Assembly (NCBI RefSeq): GCF_000196115.1
Contig: NC_005027.1
Location: forward strand, 806,001-870,000
Direction of reading: 5' to 3'
Source: Rhodopirellula baltica SH 1
GTDB taxonomy: Bacteria; Planctomycetota; Planctomycetia; Pirellulales; Pirellulaceae
DNA: 64,000 nt
Of this stretch, positions 1 to 9,937 are shown in pieces; the stretch's first letter is position 1, and each line of letters starts with the position of its first letter. Both the position numbers and the translations under genes were made by a program. Below the pieces are notes generated by a model, which was not told the DNA's origin, searched no databases, and saw only the letters and a program-made list of their open reading frames with translations.

Positions 1-164
1 TTGGCCGAAGCTGCGGTGGCAACCTTGGCGGCTTGTGAGGACCCCGCAGCAATCGCGGCTCCGCCAAACGCGGCGTAGCTCAACCACTGACGGCGATCGA
101 CGGGCGATTTGGCGGCGGATGTTTGAGGGGAGGTCTGTGGGTGAGACTTCGGGTGGGATTTCAC
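1..164 (-). CDS. Tat-exported protein, N-terminal part only
   Basis: This is the 5' end of a gene that leaves the window on the left. Reading the minus strand from a GTG at 164 gives about 54 residues. They contain a twin-arginine signal: DRRQWLSYAAFGG followed by an Ala/Gly-rich hydrophobic stretch. An AAGGAG Shine-Dalgarno lies 8 bases before the GTG, which is why I choose this start; the frame stays open back to an ATG near 291, but that extension looks unlike a signal peptide. The mature protein is outside the window, so its function cannot be named. Planctomycete secreted oxidoreductases and hydrolases often carry this kind of signal. It is divergent from the helicase gene. Confidence 0.6.
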   Translation of the reverse strand, partial: MKSHPKSHPQTSPQTSAAKSPVDRRQWLSYAAFGGAAIAAGSSQAAKVATAASA

Positions 165-375
165 GAGGTGGGCTCCTTGGTCAACATGGAGGACGACAAC
201 ATTGGGAGAACTTGGAAGGTGGAACCAGCCTAACCGAACCGCGTCCAACCGTTGTGGATGAGGGCGGAAATCGTTCTGTCCACACGTCATGACTGAGCTG
301 GCTTCACGGTTGACCCCGCTCAACACTGAACTTTGCCGCGACAGCGTTTCAGCTTCTTTTCACCTCGCACGCTCC

Positions 376-2871
376 ATGCCCGCATCCGCTTCCAAGACCG
401 AACGAATCCAGCCCAGGGCTTTGGTGGATCGGTTCTTTGAAGTTCGCGACTCCAAGCCGTTCTTGTTTCAACGTTCCACTTGGAAGACTTATCTCGACGG
501 CAAAAGCGGGCTGGTCCATTCGGCGACGGGAACGGGCAAGACGCTCGCCGTTTGGATGGGGCCTTTGTTGCAGTGGATGAAAGCCAACAAGGATCCTGGC
601 AAGTGGAACCCGAAGCGTCCGCCCGGTTTGCAAGTTTTGTGGGTGACTCCGCTAAAAGCCCTCGCGGGTGACACGACCGCGGCGATGCAGGCGGCGATTG
701 ATGAAATGAATTTGCCTTGGGATTTGCAGGGGCGAACCGGCGACACAAAGGCCAGTTTGAAGGCCCGACAAATGAAGCGGCTGCCGACCGCGATGGTGAC
801 GACGCCCGAAAGTCTGACGTTGATGCTGACCCACGAGCGATTGCAACCGCAGTTGTCAGAGCTGAAGGCGGTCATCGTCGATGAATGGCATGAGTTGCTG
901 GGGACCAAACGAGGCGTGCAGACCGAGTTGGCTCTCGCTCGACTTCGACGTCTTTCGCCGACGTTACAAACTTGGGGCGTGTCCGCGACGCTCGGCAATT
1001 TGGACGAAGCTTTGGAATCTTTGGTGGGGCCAGCCAACACCGATGATGCGGTCATCATTCACGGTAAAAGCAAGAAGAAAACCAAGCTCTACTCGATTCT
1101 GCCGCCGGTCATCGAACGATTTCCTTGGTCCGGCCACATCGGCACACGAATGATTCCAGAGGTGGCCAAAGAGGTCGAGCAGGCCAGTTCCTCACTCATC
1201 TTCGCCAACACTCGGTCTCAAACCGAAATTTGGTATCAAAAACTGCTGGCTCATCGACCCGATTGGGCCGGCCAAATTGCGCTTCATCATGGATCGCTCG
1301 ACACCAGCGTGCGGCAATGGGTGGAGAACGGGTTGCGAGAGGGCAGTTTGAAAACGGTGGTCTGCACCAGCAGTTTGGATTTGGGGGTCGACTTCACCGC
1401 CGTCGACCTTGTCATCCAAATCGGTAGTCCCAAGGGAGCGGCACGGTTGCTGCAACGAGCCGGTCGCAGTGGCCATCAACCCGGCGCGATCAGTCGGCTT
1501 GCTTTTGTACCGACCAATGCGTTCGAGCTGATCGAGCTGGCGGCGGCACAAGATTCCATTCGCGATGGAAAGCTCGAGTCACGTCCGTTGATCAAATCCC
1601 CGATGGACGTTTTGACTCAGCACTTGGTCACCATCGCGATCGGCGGCGGGTTTGAATCGAGTGAACTGCTCGCCGAAGTGCGACAAACGCGTGCCTTTGA
1701 ATCGCTGTCTGAACAGCAATGGCAATTCGCGATCGACTTTGTCGTCCGCGGAGGCAGCACGCTGGATGCCTATCCAGAATTCAAACGTGTCGAACTGGTC
1801 GACGGTCGCTACGTGGTGACTCAGAAACGAGTGATGTCCAACCACCGAATGAACATCGGAACAATTGTCTCGGACGCTTCGATGCGAGTGAAGTTTCTAA
1901 AAGGCGGAACGCTGGGCACGGTCGAAGAATCGTTTCTTTCAAAAGTCAGCATCGGCGACAAGTTTTTGTTTGCCGGTCGGTTGGTCGAGTTGGTGCGGAT
2001 TGACAATAGCGAGGCATACGTCAAACGAGCCAAGGGCGCACCTGATGCGGTGCCGCGATGGATGGGCGGACGATTGCCGCTGTCCAGCGAGCTTGCACAA
2101 GGCCTGCGGACCAAATTGCAGCAGGCTGCCGAGGGCGATTACGTTGGTCCAGAAATGAAACGCATGCGTCCGCTGCTGCAGTTGCAAGCGAAATGGAGTC
2201 ACGTTCCTGCCGCGAACGAATTGTTGATCGAGTCGATCCGAACGCGAGATGGATACCAGCTGTTCTTTTATCCTTTCGCCGGCCGGTTGGCTCATGAGGG
2301 ATTGTCCGCCGTGCTGGCACATCGCATGTCGCGGATCGAAAAGATCTCGTTCTCGTTTGCGTGCAACGACTATGGGTTTGTATTGACGTCGCCAAAGCCC
2401 GCTCCACTGCAGCAGGCTCTTGATGCCGGACTGCTGTCGCCCGATCGATTGGTCGCTGACATTGGCGAATCGCTCAACGCGACCGAGATGAGCCGTCGTG
2501 GTTTCCGAGCGATCGCGCGGATCGCTGGATTGATCCACGGTGGCTATCCCGGTCGTCAGAAGCCGAACAAGCATCTGCAGGCGAGCAGCAATTTGTTCTT
2601 CGAAGTCTTTCGCGAATATGACCCGGACAACTTGTTGCTTCACCAATGCAACGAAGAGGTCTTGGAGAACCAACTGAACGCATCGCGAATGGAAGACGCT
2701 TTGCGCCGTATTGAGGGCAGCCAAGTCGTCATTCGCGAACCTGAAAAGGTGACTCCGATGGGGTTTGGATTGCTGGTCGATCGTTTGCGAGAACGTTTGT
2801 CGAGCGAAACGCTGGCAGAACGAATCGCTCGGATGCAGGCTCAGTTGGAGAAAGCCGCCACCGCGAAATGA
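376..2871 (+). CDS. Lhr-type DEXH-box helicase (ligase-associated type)
   Basis: Superfamily 2 ATP-dependent DNA helicase, probably acting in DNA repair. Visible motifs are the Walker A ATGTGKT (about residues 49-55), the Walker B box VDEWHELLG (DEWH rather than DEAH, about 168), the SAT motif VSATLGN (about 202), TSSLDLGVDF and the arginine-finger motif QRAGRSGH (about 360). The DEWH box followed by GTKRG is typical of the ligase-associated Lhr-like family (about 800-850 residues), and the 831 residues here fit. In many bacteria that family sits beside an ATP-dependent ligase and an MBL-fold nuclease; neither is next to it here. The frame extends up to ATG 289, but the extra 29 residues look non-conserved, so I prefer the ATG at 376. 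The long C-terminal part would be the Lhr winged-helix and core domain. Confidence 0.88.
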   Translation: MPASASKTERIQPRALVDRFFEVRDSKPFLFQRSTWKTYLDGKSGLVHSATGTGKTLAVWMGPLLQWMKANKDPGKWNPKRPPGLQVLWVTPLKALAGDTTAAMQAAIDEMNLPWDLQGRTGDTKASLKARQMKRLPTAMVTTPESLTLMLTHERLQPQLSELKAVIVDEWHELLGTKRGVQTELALARLRRLSPTLQTWGVSATLGNLDEALESLVGPANTDDAVIIHGKSKKKTKLYSILPPVIERFPWSGHIGTRMIPEVAKEVEQASSSLIFANTRSQTEIWYQKLLAHRPDWAGQIALHHGSLDTSVRQWVENGLREGSLKTVVCTSSLDLGVDFTAVDLVIQIGSPKGAARLLQRAGRSGHQPGAISRLAFVPTNAFELIELAAAQDSIRDGKLESRPLIKSPMDVLTQHLVTIAIGGGFESSELLAEVRQTRAFESLSEQQWQFAIDFVVRGGSTLDAYPEFKRVELVDGRYVVTQKRVMSNHRMNIGTIVSDASMRVKFLKGGTLGTVEESFLSKVSIGDKFLFAGRLVELVRIDNSEAYVKRAKGAPDAVPRWMGGRLPLSSELAQGLRTKLQQAAEGDYVGPEMKRMRPLLQLQAKWSHVPAANELLIESIRTRDGYQLFFYPFAGRLAHEGLSAVLAHRMSRIEKISFSFACNDYGFVLTSPKPAPLQQALDAGLLSPDRLVADIGESLNATEMSRRGFRAIARIAGLIHGGYPGRQKPNKHLQASSNLFFEVFREYDPDNLLLHQCNEEVLENQLNASRMEDALRRIEGSQVVIREPEKVTPMGFGLLVDRLRERLSSETLAERIARMQAQLEKAATAK

Positions 2872-3009
2872 GATTGCCGCACCGGGCCGGTTTCGCTTCC
2901 GACGCACCGGTTGGCGAGGGCGAATCGCGGCGAGCATTCTACCCTTTCAACGTTTTGGCAATCGCGTCACAATGCGGCATCTTTTGATCCCTTGTACCGG
3001 CGAATCGAC

Positions 3010-4716
3010 GTGAACGCACCCGAACCATCTGACTCGGCCACACCTGAAAAAACGCCGTCCAAACACTTCATTCGCCAAGCGATTGATGCGGATCTGGCGA
3101 GTGGACGCTTTGACGGAGTTGCCACGCGATTTCCGCCGGAACCCAACGGTTATCTCCACATCGGACACGCAAAAAGCATCTGCCTGAACTTTGGTCTGGC
3201 CAAAGACATGGGCGGCACATGCAATTTGCGATTCGATGACACCAACCCAATCAAAGAAGACACCGAATACGTCGACTCGATTCAAGAAGACGTCCGTTGG
3301 TTGGGGTTTGAGTGGGACAACTTGCACTTCGCCAGCGACTACTTCGATCAGCTTTATGATTGGGCGGAGCAACTGGTCAAAGACGGCAAGGCTTACGTTT
3401 GTGACCTGACCGCTGAGGAGACTCGCGAGTATCGCGGGACGTTGACTGAACCGGGCAAGAATTCACCTCATCGCGATCGCACTCCCGAGAAAAACTTGGA
3501 ATTGCTGCGGGCGATGAAGGCGGGCAAGTTCAAAGACGGTGAGAAAACGTTGCGAGCCAAGATCGACATGGCGTCGCCAAACATCAATCTTCGCGATCCG
3601 GTGATGTACCGAATCGCTCATGTGCCGCACCATCGCACTGGCGACAAATGGTGCATCTATCCCATGTATGACTGGGCCCACGGTCAGTCCGATTCGCTGG
3701 AAAAGATCACATTCTCGATTTGCACGCTCGAGTTCGAACATCATCGGCCGCTTTACAATTGGTACTGCGAGAACCTTGGTATTCATCATCCTCGCCAAAT
3801 CGAGTTCGCTCGCTTGAACATGACTTTCACCGTCATGAGCAAACGAAAACTATTGCAATTGGTGAAGGAAAATCACGTCACCGGTTGGGATGATCCTCGA
3901 ATGCCGACCTTGGTTGGTTTGCGTCGTCGCGGCTACACACCCGAATCGATTCGCTCGTTCTGCGCCGACATCGGCGTGGCCAAGTTCAACAGCACGATTG
4001 ATGTCATTCGGTTGGAGAATTCGGTTCGCGAACACCTGAACTCGGTCGCGCCGCGGCGGATGGCGGTTTTGGATCCGATCAAACTCACCATCACGAATTG
4101 GCCCGAGGGCAAAGTCGAAATGATGAACGCGATCAACAACCCCGAAGACGAATCCGCCGGTAGTCGCGAGATTCCATTTAGCGGTGAACTGTACATCGAG
4201 ACCGAAGATTTTCGCGAAGAGGCTCCTCGCAAGTTTTTCCGTTTGAAGAAGGGCGGTTCGGTTCGTTTGCGTTCGGGCTACATCGTGGACTGTCACGACG
4301 TGGTGAAGGACGCCGATGGGAACGTCACCGAAGTCCTCTGCACCTACGATCCAGAAACCAAGAGCGGTGAAGATACCTCGGGTCGCAAGGTCAAGGGCAC
4401 AATTCACTGGGTCAGTCGTGAGCACGCCCAAAAGGTGACGGTCCGGAACTACGATCGGCTGTTCAAAGTCGAGAACCCAGACGCATCATCTGACACGGGA
4501 TCGTTCCTGGATCACTTGAACCCAGACTCTTTGACGACGTTGACCGCTCACGTGGAACCCGCGCTGGCGGAAGCCGCCGTTGGTGATCGCGTGCAGTTCG
4601 AACGACTTGGGTACTACGTCGTCGATCCCGATTCGACTGATGGCGAGATCATCTTCAACCGCATTGTTCCGCTGCGTGATACTTGGGGAAAGATCGAAGC
4701 GAAGGGCAAGAAGTAG
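3010..4716 (+). CDS. glnS: Glutaminyl-tRNA synthetase
   Basis: Class Ic aminoacyl-tRNA synthetase that charges tRNA-Gln with glutamine in the cytosol. The N-terminal catalytic segment has the [12 protein letters not shown] signature (HIGH box, about residue 50), and the KMSKS loop appears as VMSKRKL (about 276). The C-terminal beta-barrel anticodon-binding domains follow. The open frame runs further up to 2911, but the GTG at 3010 gives 568 residues, close to the usual ~555; the extra upstream codons have no resemblance to the family. It follows the helicase on the same strand after about 140 bases. The presence of GlnRS suggests at least part of Gln-tRNA is made directly rather than through GatCAB; that is inference. 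Confidence 0.95.
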   Translation: MNAPEPSDSATPEKTPSKHFIRQAIDADLASGRFDGVATRFPPEPNGYLHIGHAKSICLNFGLAKDMGGTCNLRFDDTNPIKEDTEYVDSIQEDVRWLGFEWDNLHFASDYFDQLYDWAEQLVKDGKAYVCDLTAEETREYRGTLTEPGKNSPHRDRTPEKNLELLRAMKAGKFKDGEKTLRAKIDMASPNINLRDPVMYRIAHVPHHRTGDKWCIYPMYDWAHGQSDSLEKITFSICTLEFEHHRPLYNWYCENLGIHHPRQIEFARLNMTFTVMSKRKLLQLVKENHVTGWDDPRMPTLVGLRRRGYTPESIRSFCADIGVAKFNSTIDVIRLENSVREHLNSVAPRRMAVLDPIKLTITNWPEGKVEMMNAINNPEDESAGSREIPFSGELYIETEDFREEAPRKFFRLKKGGSVRLRSGYIVDCHDVVKDADGNVTEVLCTYDPETKSGEDTSGRKVKGTIHWVSREHAQKVTVRNYDRLFKVENPDASSDTGSFLDHLNPDSLTTLTAHVEPALAEAAVGDRVQFERLGYYVVDPDSTDGEIIFNRIVPLRDTWGKIEAKGKK

Positions 4717-4733
4717 CTTGCCAGAAGTTCTCC

Positions 4734-4795
4734 GTAGCCGGATTCGCCAGAATTCGGACGTGAATTTGCTGTAGCCGGATTCGCCAGAATTCGGA
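4734..4795. repeat. Two copies of a 25-bp imperfect palindrome
   Basis: The 25-base unit GTAGCCGGATTCGCCAGAAT plus TCGGA occurs at 4734-4758 and identically at 4771-4795, in the gap between glnS and the M32 peptidase. Each unit is an imperfect inverted repeat (CCGGATTCG pairing with AGAATTCGG around CC). It lies downstream of glnS and downstream of the convergent peptidase gene, so it could act as a bidirectional transcription end or be a dispersed REP-like element. Confidence 0.7.
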
Positions 4796-4887
4796 CCAGT
4801 TTGTTGGTGCTCAAGCACCGAGATCGCTCGGTGCTCGTTTCGCAGGCTGCTCAGTGCAAATCACAGGCTGGAAGCCGATGCCACTCT

Positions 4888-6492
4888 TTAGTTGAGATCG
4901 TAGACTTGGCTGTAGCGGGTTCGCAGGCTTTGGATCAGCGGTTCGGCTGAGAGTGGTTTGCCGCTGGCTTGTTCGACCAGTTCATCGGCGGTTCGTGTGC
5001 GGCCGATCTGGTGAACGTTCTCGACCAACCAGTTTCGCAGCGGTGCGAAGTTCCCTTCGCGAACCATCGAATCGATGTCGCCAAGGGAATGCTTGGCCGC
5101 ATCGTACAACTGGGCCGCAGCCAAGTTGCCCAGCGTGTAAGTCGGGAAGTATCCGATCAGGCCCGCACTCCAGTGAACGTCTTGCAGCACACCATCGGCG
5201 GCCGACGGTGGGCGCACTCCGATGACTTGTTCGTAAGCATCCGCCCAGGCAACCGGCAGATCATCGGTGGAGAGCTCGCCACTGATCAGGGCTTGTTCCA
5301 ATTCAAATCGCACGATGATGTGCAGGTTGTAAGTGGCTTCGTCCGCTTCGACGCGAATCAGCGATGGTGAGACGGAGTTGAAACAACGATGCAATTCCGC
5401 AGCAGTGGCTTGGCCCAATTCAGACGGGAAATGCGTTTGGATCTGCGGGGTGAAGTGTTCCCAGAACGGCAGCGTCCGACCGACGAGATTTTCCCACATT
5501 CGCGATTGCGATTCGTGGATTCCCAATGACGCATAGCTTCCCGGTGGCAACCCGAACCAGTCGTCTCGCATGCCTTGTTCGTACAATCCGTGGCCCGCCT
5601 CATGCAGCGTTCCAAAGATGCTGGTCGGAAGAAAATTGGGTTCGTAGCGAGTCAGAATTCGGCAGTCGGAGGGACCGATGGTTGTGCAAAATGGATGCGA
5701 AGTTTCATCCAACCGACCTCGGTTGAAATCAAAGCCGATCGCTTCTGCGAGCACGTGCGAGAACGCTCGCTGTGCTTCGATTGGAAATTTTTGCGTGATC
5801 AGCGACGTGTCGACTTGTCGCGGGGATTCTTTGATCTCACTGATCAAAGCCACCAGTTCGGTTCGCAAGTCAGCAAACGTTTTTGTAAGAGCGGCCGCTT
5901 TCGCGCCGGGTTCGAATTCATCCAACAAGGCTTCGTAGACCGTTTGGTCATCGGTCTTCAGAAGCTCGCCCGTTTCCCGTTTGAGGGCAAGCATCTCGTC
6001 CAGCACGGGTTGGAACATGGAATAGTCGTCCGCTTTCCGAGCGGCATCCCATTGGCCTTGACCACGAACGCAACAAGATGCGGTGCGCTGGACTAAGTCG
6101 CTGGGCAGTTTGCATTGTCGGCGGTAATCGTCAGCAAGGCACTTCAGCGTCGCTCCGATGTCGCTGTGCGGATCCGATGCGGCGTCCCAGTCCGCCAGGG
6201 ATGCGAGTTGTTCTTCGATGACCGGAGCTGTTTGCAGGGTGTGCACCAACCCGCGTAGATGAGCGACCTGTTCGGCGCGGTACTCCGCTCCGCCACGTGG
6301 CATTCCGGTGCGTTCATCCCATTCGAGCAAATCGGCGGTGGTGGAAAGCTTTGCCGCATCGCGAAAGGTTTGGCAGAGGGCGTCGAAGGTGGATGCGTGG
6401 TCGCTCGTCGTCTGGTTCATCTGCGTTTGGCTCATTTGAACGGTTTCCGAAAAAATCTCCGGCACAAAGGTACGTGCCGAGGACGTTGTCAT
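4888..6492 (-). CDS. M32-family metallocarboxypeptidase
   Basis: Zinc carboxypeptidase of the Taq/Pfu type (family M32), cytosolic, removing C-terminal residues from peptides. The catalytic HEXXH motif is HEAGH (about residues 297-301) in the context FGTLHEAGHGLYEQG. It is followed by the family's GIHESQSRMWEN segment, which supplies further metal and substrate ligands. At 534 residues it is slightly longer than typical members (about 500). An internal ATG at 6435 would give 515 residues, and the first 19 residues look dispensable, so the start is uncertain. It is convergent with glnS, and a GT39-like gene lies 24 bases upstream on the same strand, so the two may be cotranscribed. Confidence 0.92.
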   Translation of the reverse strand: MTTSSARTFVPEIFSETVQMSQTQMNQTTSDHASTFDALCQTFRDAAKLSTTADLLEWDERTGMPRGGAEYRAEQVAHLRGLVHTLQTAPVIEEQLASLADWDAASDPHSDIGATLKCLADDYRRQCKLPSDLVQRTASCCVRGQGQWDAARKADDYSMFQPVLDEMLALKRETGELLKTDDQTVYEALLDEFEPGAKAAALTKTFADLRTELVALISEIKESPRQVDTSLITQKFPIEAQRAFSHVLAEAIGFDFNRGRLDETSHPFCTTIGPSDCRILTRYEPNFLPTSIFGTLHEAGHGLYEQGMRDDWFGLPPGSYASLGIHESQSRMWENLVGRTLPFWEHFTPQIQTHFPSELGQATAAELHRCFNSVSPSLIRVEADEATYNLHIIVRFELEQALISGELSTDDLPVAWADAYEQVIGVRPPSAADGVLQDVHWSAGLIGYFPTYTLGNLAAAQLYDAAKHSLGDIDSMVREGNFAPLRNWLVENVHQIGRTRTADELVEQASGKPLSAEPLIQSLRTRYSQVYDLN

Positions 6493-6516
6493 GTTCGCTG
6501 AGCTTTGGCAAGACGG

Positions 6517-8265
6517 TCAGTCTTCACTTGGCGATTTGGAGTTCGGTGACGATTCGAAGTGTGATGATTGGGAATACAGAAACACCTTGCCAAACTGGCC
6601 ATGAAATTCGATGTCGCGTTCGTCCAGCAATCGCGGCTTTCGTTGGTTCACCGGCAACGATCGCGACAAAAACCAATGCTTCGCATTCGGTTCGTCCAAA
6701 CCGGATGATTGGATTGCTTGTTGCCATCCGTCCATGGGAGCGAGAGAACCGAGGGCGTGAAGATTGGCAGGGTTGCTTGGTGAGGCATCTTTGTCTGGTG
6801 AGTAAGGGCCTCGGGCGGGCAGGGTGAGGTAAGTGGCGAGCTCCACATCGGTGACCCGTCCAGTGATAGCCGGTTGTTCAATCAAATATCCGTCGATCCA
6901 AACGTGCTGCTGAATCACGTCGGTCTGATTGGAGTCGTCTGTTTCAATCAAATCAGCAAGCCGATGGAACGCGGTCCGCCAGTCTTCACCTCGGTAAACC
7001 CAATATTTCGCGACGCTCGGATGAATCGAGTTTTGCGACCAGGCGATCGCAACAAAAGATGGAATGGCGATGAGGGGCACGAGAAGTTTGTAATGCAATC
7101 GATGGCGAAGAGTTGCAATCCAGCCGCCAAGGCTGATGCAGCCGAGCGGCAAACCCGCGATGAGGTAGCGTCGCTGCCAAATCGGAACGCCGCCGGATTC
7201 GGATAAGAAAAACGCCGAAAGGGTGGAAACCAACAGGACGGTCAGCAGAAGAATCGTGAAAGAGGTTGTCGGATCACGAACGAACGAGGTCTCGGAACAG
7301 TCTTTTTGGTGACCGTTGGGCGATTGGGAAATGTTATGGGCGGTTGAATCGGCAGTTGCGTGCGACAGTGCGAAGCAAACAACAGCGACGCTTATCGGAA
7401 TGAGTGTCCAACCGAGCCAGGGCCACATTTGCCAAAACGCAAACAGCGAGCTTGGGCGACCGAATGACGACCAAGCTTCCCGGCGGTCCCAAATCTCATG
7501 TTGGTCGCTGGATAAAAACAGTCCCATCAGGACCCATGCGGCCAACCAACCGCCGTGACGCCAAAGCTTGCGTTTCGTTTGGCCCGAGTCACGTCGCGAA
7601 TCGTTCAGGTCTTTCGCCGCCACCGCGACGACGAGTGGAACCAACGTGATCAAAGAGGTGATGTGCATCAGTGTCGCGAAAAGCACACTTGCGTGGAGCC
7701 CGGTCCAATCTCGATTTTGGTTGATATTGGTGGACGCCCAAATTCTCGCGGCGAATCCGACTGCAAGGGTGCTTCCGAGTATCACCTCCGCGTAGGGACG
7801 TAATTCGACGCCAAAGAACGCGGCTTGCCGATCGATCGCCATGGCGAGTCCCGCAACCAGGGCGGCAAGCAGGCTGCCGTGAAAACGCAAGGATCCCCAG
7901 ACGATCAGAGCGGCGGAAAGGCTGACGCACCAAAGGCTGGTGATGCGGGGCAGGACTTCGACCGGATAGCTCGCCCAAGGTTCAGGCCAGGGAATTTGCT
8001 GCCAGACCCAAAGAGCCCAGAAGTACAGCGGTTGTTGGTTTCCCATTTTCGCCCGCGGGGCCACTTCGTCCCAGCCGTCGGCGACGCACCATGCGGCATG
8101 AAGCTCATCGATCCAAAAACTTTCAGCCAAGAATGGCCATCGAAACGCGAAGGTGAGGGCGAACACCGCGATCACGGACGCCCACTCCAGTGCGGTGGTG
8201 CGACGTTTTTCGGGAAGCGGTAGGGCTTCGGCTGTCTTCGTAGCAGGCGTGAAAAAGCGTTTCAT
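6517..8265 (-). CDS. GT39-like integral membrane glycosyltransferase
   Basis: Polytopic membrane protein of 582 residues resembling the GT-C fold glycosyltransferases (ArnT/PMT type), which move sugars from polyprenyl-phosphate donors on the outer face of the cytoplasmic membrane. After the first membrane helix comes FWIDELHAAW, the acidic extracytoplasmic loop motif expected for the catalytic Asp of this group. About ten hydrophobic segments follow, ending in a soluble C-terminal domain of roughly 170 residues. The substrate cannot be read from sequence. The gene lies just upstream of the M32 peptidase on the same strand and is divergent from hisD. The middle loop (about residues 300-330) is hydrophilic and low in conservation cues. 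Confidence 0.7.
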   Translation of the reverse strand: MKRFFTPATKTAEALPLPEKRRTTALEWASVIAVFALTFAFRWPFLAESFWIDELHAAWCVADGWDEVAPRAKMGNQQPLYFWALWVWQQIPWPEPWASYPVEVLPRITSLWCVSLSAALIVWGSLRFHGSLLAALVAGLAMAIDRQAAFFGVELRPYAEVILGSTLAVGFAARIWASTNINQNRDWTGLHASVLFATLMHITSLITLVPLVVAVAAKDLNDSRRDSGQTKRKLWRHGGWLAAWVLMGLFLSSDQHEIWDRREAWSSFGRPSSLFAFWQMWPWLGWTLIPISVAVVCFALSHATADSTAHNISQSPNGHQKDCSETSFVRDPTTSFTILLLTVLLVSTLSAFFLSESGGVPIWQRRYLIAGLPLGCISLGGWIATLRHRLHYKLLVPLIAIPSFVAIAWSQNSIHPSVAKYWVYRGEDWRTAFHRLADLIETDDSNQTDVIQQHVWIDGYLIEQPAITGRVTDVELATYLTLPARGPYSPDKDASPSNPANLHALGSLAPMDGWQQAIQSSGLDEPNAKHWFLSRSLPVNQRKPRLLDERDIEFHGQFGKVFLYSQSSHFESSPNSKSPSED

Positions 8266-8371
8266 GGGCCAAGCCTAGCCCAAGGTTGTTGGCTCGGTAA
8301 ACTGACCGGCTGGCTTTCATAGCCGAGTCCAGTCTGTCGATCCCTTCCTCCTTTTGTTCCGCATCGTTGCC

Positions 8372-9736
8372 GTGCCTGAATTTTCCATCCAAACCGTTGA
8401 CGCTCGCGATCCCTCTTCGAGCGAAGCTGCGGAAACTCTGGCGGCGTTGCGAGAAAAGTTGAGTCCTCGTGGGGACTTGGTCAGTCCGCGAGGTCGTGAG
8501 TTGACTTTGAAAGTGTTCGGCAAAGCTCTGTCGCCGATCGAAGTCGTGGAAACTATTTGCAAGGATGTTCAATCGCAGGGCACCGAGGCACTGCTGCGGT
8601 ACACCAAGTCGCTCGACGGGGCGGAGTTAACGGCCGACACGTTGCGAGTTCCGGAAGAAGATTTGAAGGCCGCCCACGCCGTGGCGGACCCGAAGCTGAT
8701 CGAAACGATCGGCCGAATTCGCGACAACATCGCCACGTTCCAGTCCGCGATTTTGCACCGCGATGTCACGATCACGCCGCGGCCAGGAGTCTCACTGACG
8801 CAGCGATATGTGCCGATTCCTCGCGTGGGAATCTGCGTTCCCGGTGGTGCGGCGGCTTATCCGTCAACGGTGATGATGACGGCGATTCCGGCTCAGGTTG
8901 CTGGTGTCGATGAGATCGCGGTGGTCGCTCCTCCGACCCCATTTGGTGCTTACAACACGGATATGCTGGCGACTTGTCATGAACTGGGGATCAAGGAAGT
9001 CTATCGGTGCGGAGGAGCCCAGGCAGTCGCTGCGATGGCGTACGGATGCGACGCCTTGCCGGCTGTCGACAAAATCGTCGGCCCCGGAAACTTGTTTGTC
9101 GCACTGGCGAAGAAGCATGTGTTTGGCACCGTTGACATCGATTCGTTTGCAGGCCCCAGCGAAGTGATCGTGATTGCGGATGAGTCCGCCAACGCAGCAT
9201 TTGTTGCGTCGGATTTGTTGGCCCAAGCCGAACACTCTCCCGGCTCAGCGATTTTGATCACTTGGGATGAGTCATTGCTGACGAGCGTTCAGGCAGAATT
9301 GTCGCGGCAGCTCGGCGAACTGGAGCGTGGCGATTTGGCTCGCGATGCGTTGTCAGATTTCGGAGCCTTGGTGTTGGCTCGTGATGCCGATCACGCTTGC
9401 GAATTGACCGACTCGTTTGCACCGGAACACTTGCAAATCGAAACTCGCGAGCCGGAATCGTTGATCGCGAAGATTCGGCACAGCGGAGCTGCGTTTTTGG
9501 GGCACCATACTCCGGTCGCGTTGGGGGACTACGCCGCCGGGCCCAGTCACGTTTTGCCGACGGGGGGCACGTGCCGATGGGCCGCAGGGTTGTCAGCGAA
9601 CAGCTTTCTGCGGTCTGGCAGTGTGACTCAGTTCGATCAATCGGCTTTGTCGGCAATCGCTCAGGATGTGATCACGGTGGCGGAGAAAGAGGGCCTGACC
9701 GCCCACGCCCGCAGCATCTCGATCCGAACGGAATGA
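8372..9736 (+). CDS. hisD: Histidinol dehydrogenase
   Basis: Catalyses the last two steps of histidine biosynthesis (L-histidinol to L-histidine, NAD+-dependent, zinc enzyme). Family motifs are clear: VPGGAAAYPSTVMM, the nucleotide region VGPGNLFVALAKK, FAGPSEVIVIAD, the metal-ligand segment LAQAEHSPGS, the catalytic Glu-His in FAPEHLQIE, and the C-terminal GDYAAGPSHVLPTGG. The frame can be opened from a TTG at 8354, but the GTG at 8372 gives a better N-terminus and 454 residues, against about 430-440 in the family. No other his gene is in the window, so it is a solitary his locus, as is common in planctomycetes. Confidence 0.95.
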   Translation: MPEFSIQTVDARDPSSSEAAETLAALREKLSPRGDLVSPRGRELTLKVFGKALSPIEVVETICKDVQSQGTEALLRYTKSLDGAELTADTLRVPEEDLKAAHAVADPKLIETIGRIRDNIATFQSAILHRDVTITPRPGVSLTQRYVPIPRVGICVPGGAAAYPSTVMMTAIPAQVAGVDEIAVVAPPTPFGAYNTDMLATCHELGIKEVYRCGGAQAVAAMAYGCDALPAVDKIVGPGNLFVALAKKHVFGTVDIDSFAGPSEVIVIADESANAAFVASDLLAQAEHSPGSAILITWDESLLTSVQAELSRQLGELERGDLARDALSDFGALVLARDADHACELTDSFAPEHLQIETREPESLIAKIRHSGAAFLGHHTPVALGDYAAGPSHVLPTGGTCRWAAGLSANSFLRSGSVTQFDQSALSAIAQDVITVAEKEGLTAHARSISIRTE

Positions 9737-9937
9737 TTGGTCGAATCGGAAAAAATTTCCCGCTTCGAGTGGTTGAAGTGATCGTCCGGTTGGACAATCG
9801 GTCGCGTCAATTTGGCTGGGCTTTTCCCCGCAATTCCGGGGTCGCTTCCAGCATTGCCCGTTGAGGAAACCTGGCCCGATTGCTACGTTTTTGGGTCGCT
9901 ATCCACGCATCAATCGCCCATTTCGGCCGCAATATCA

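Noticed and set aside
1939-2937. A 332-codon antisense open frame over the helicase
   Set aside because: It runs inside the coding part of a recognised helicase and has no motif or start signal.
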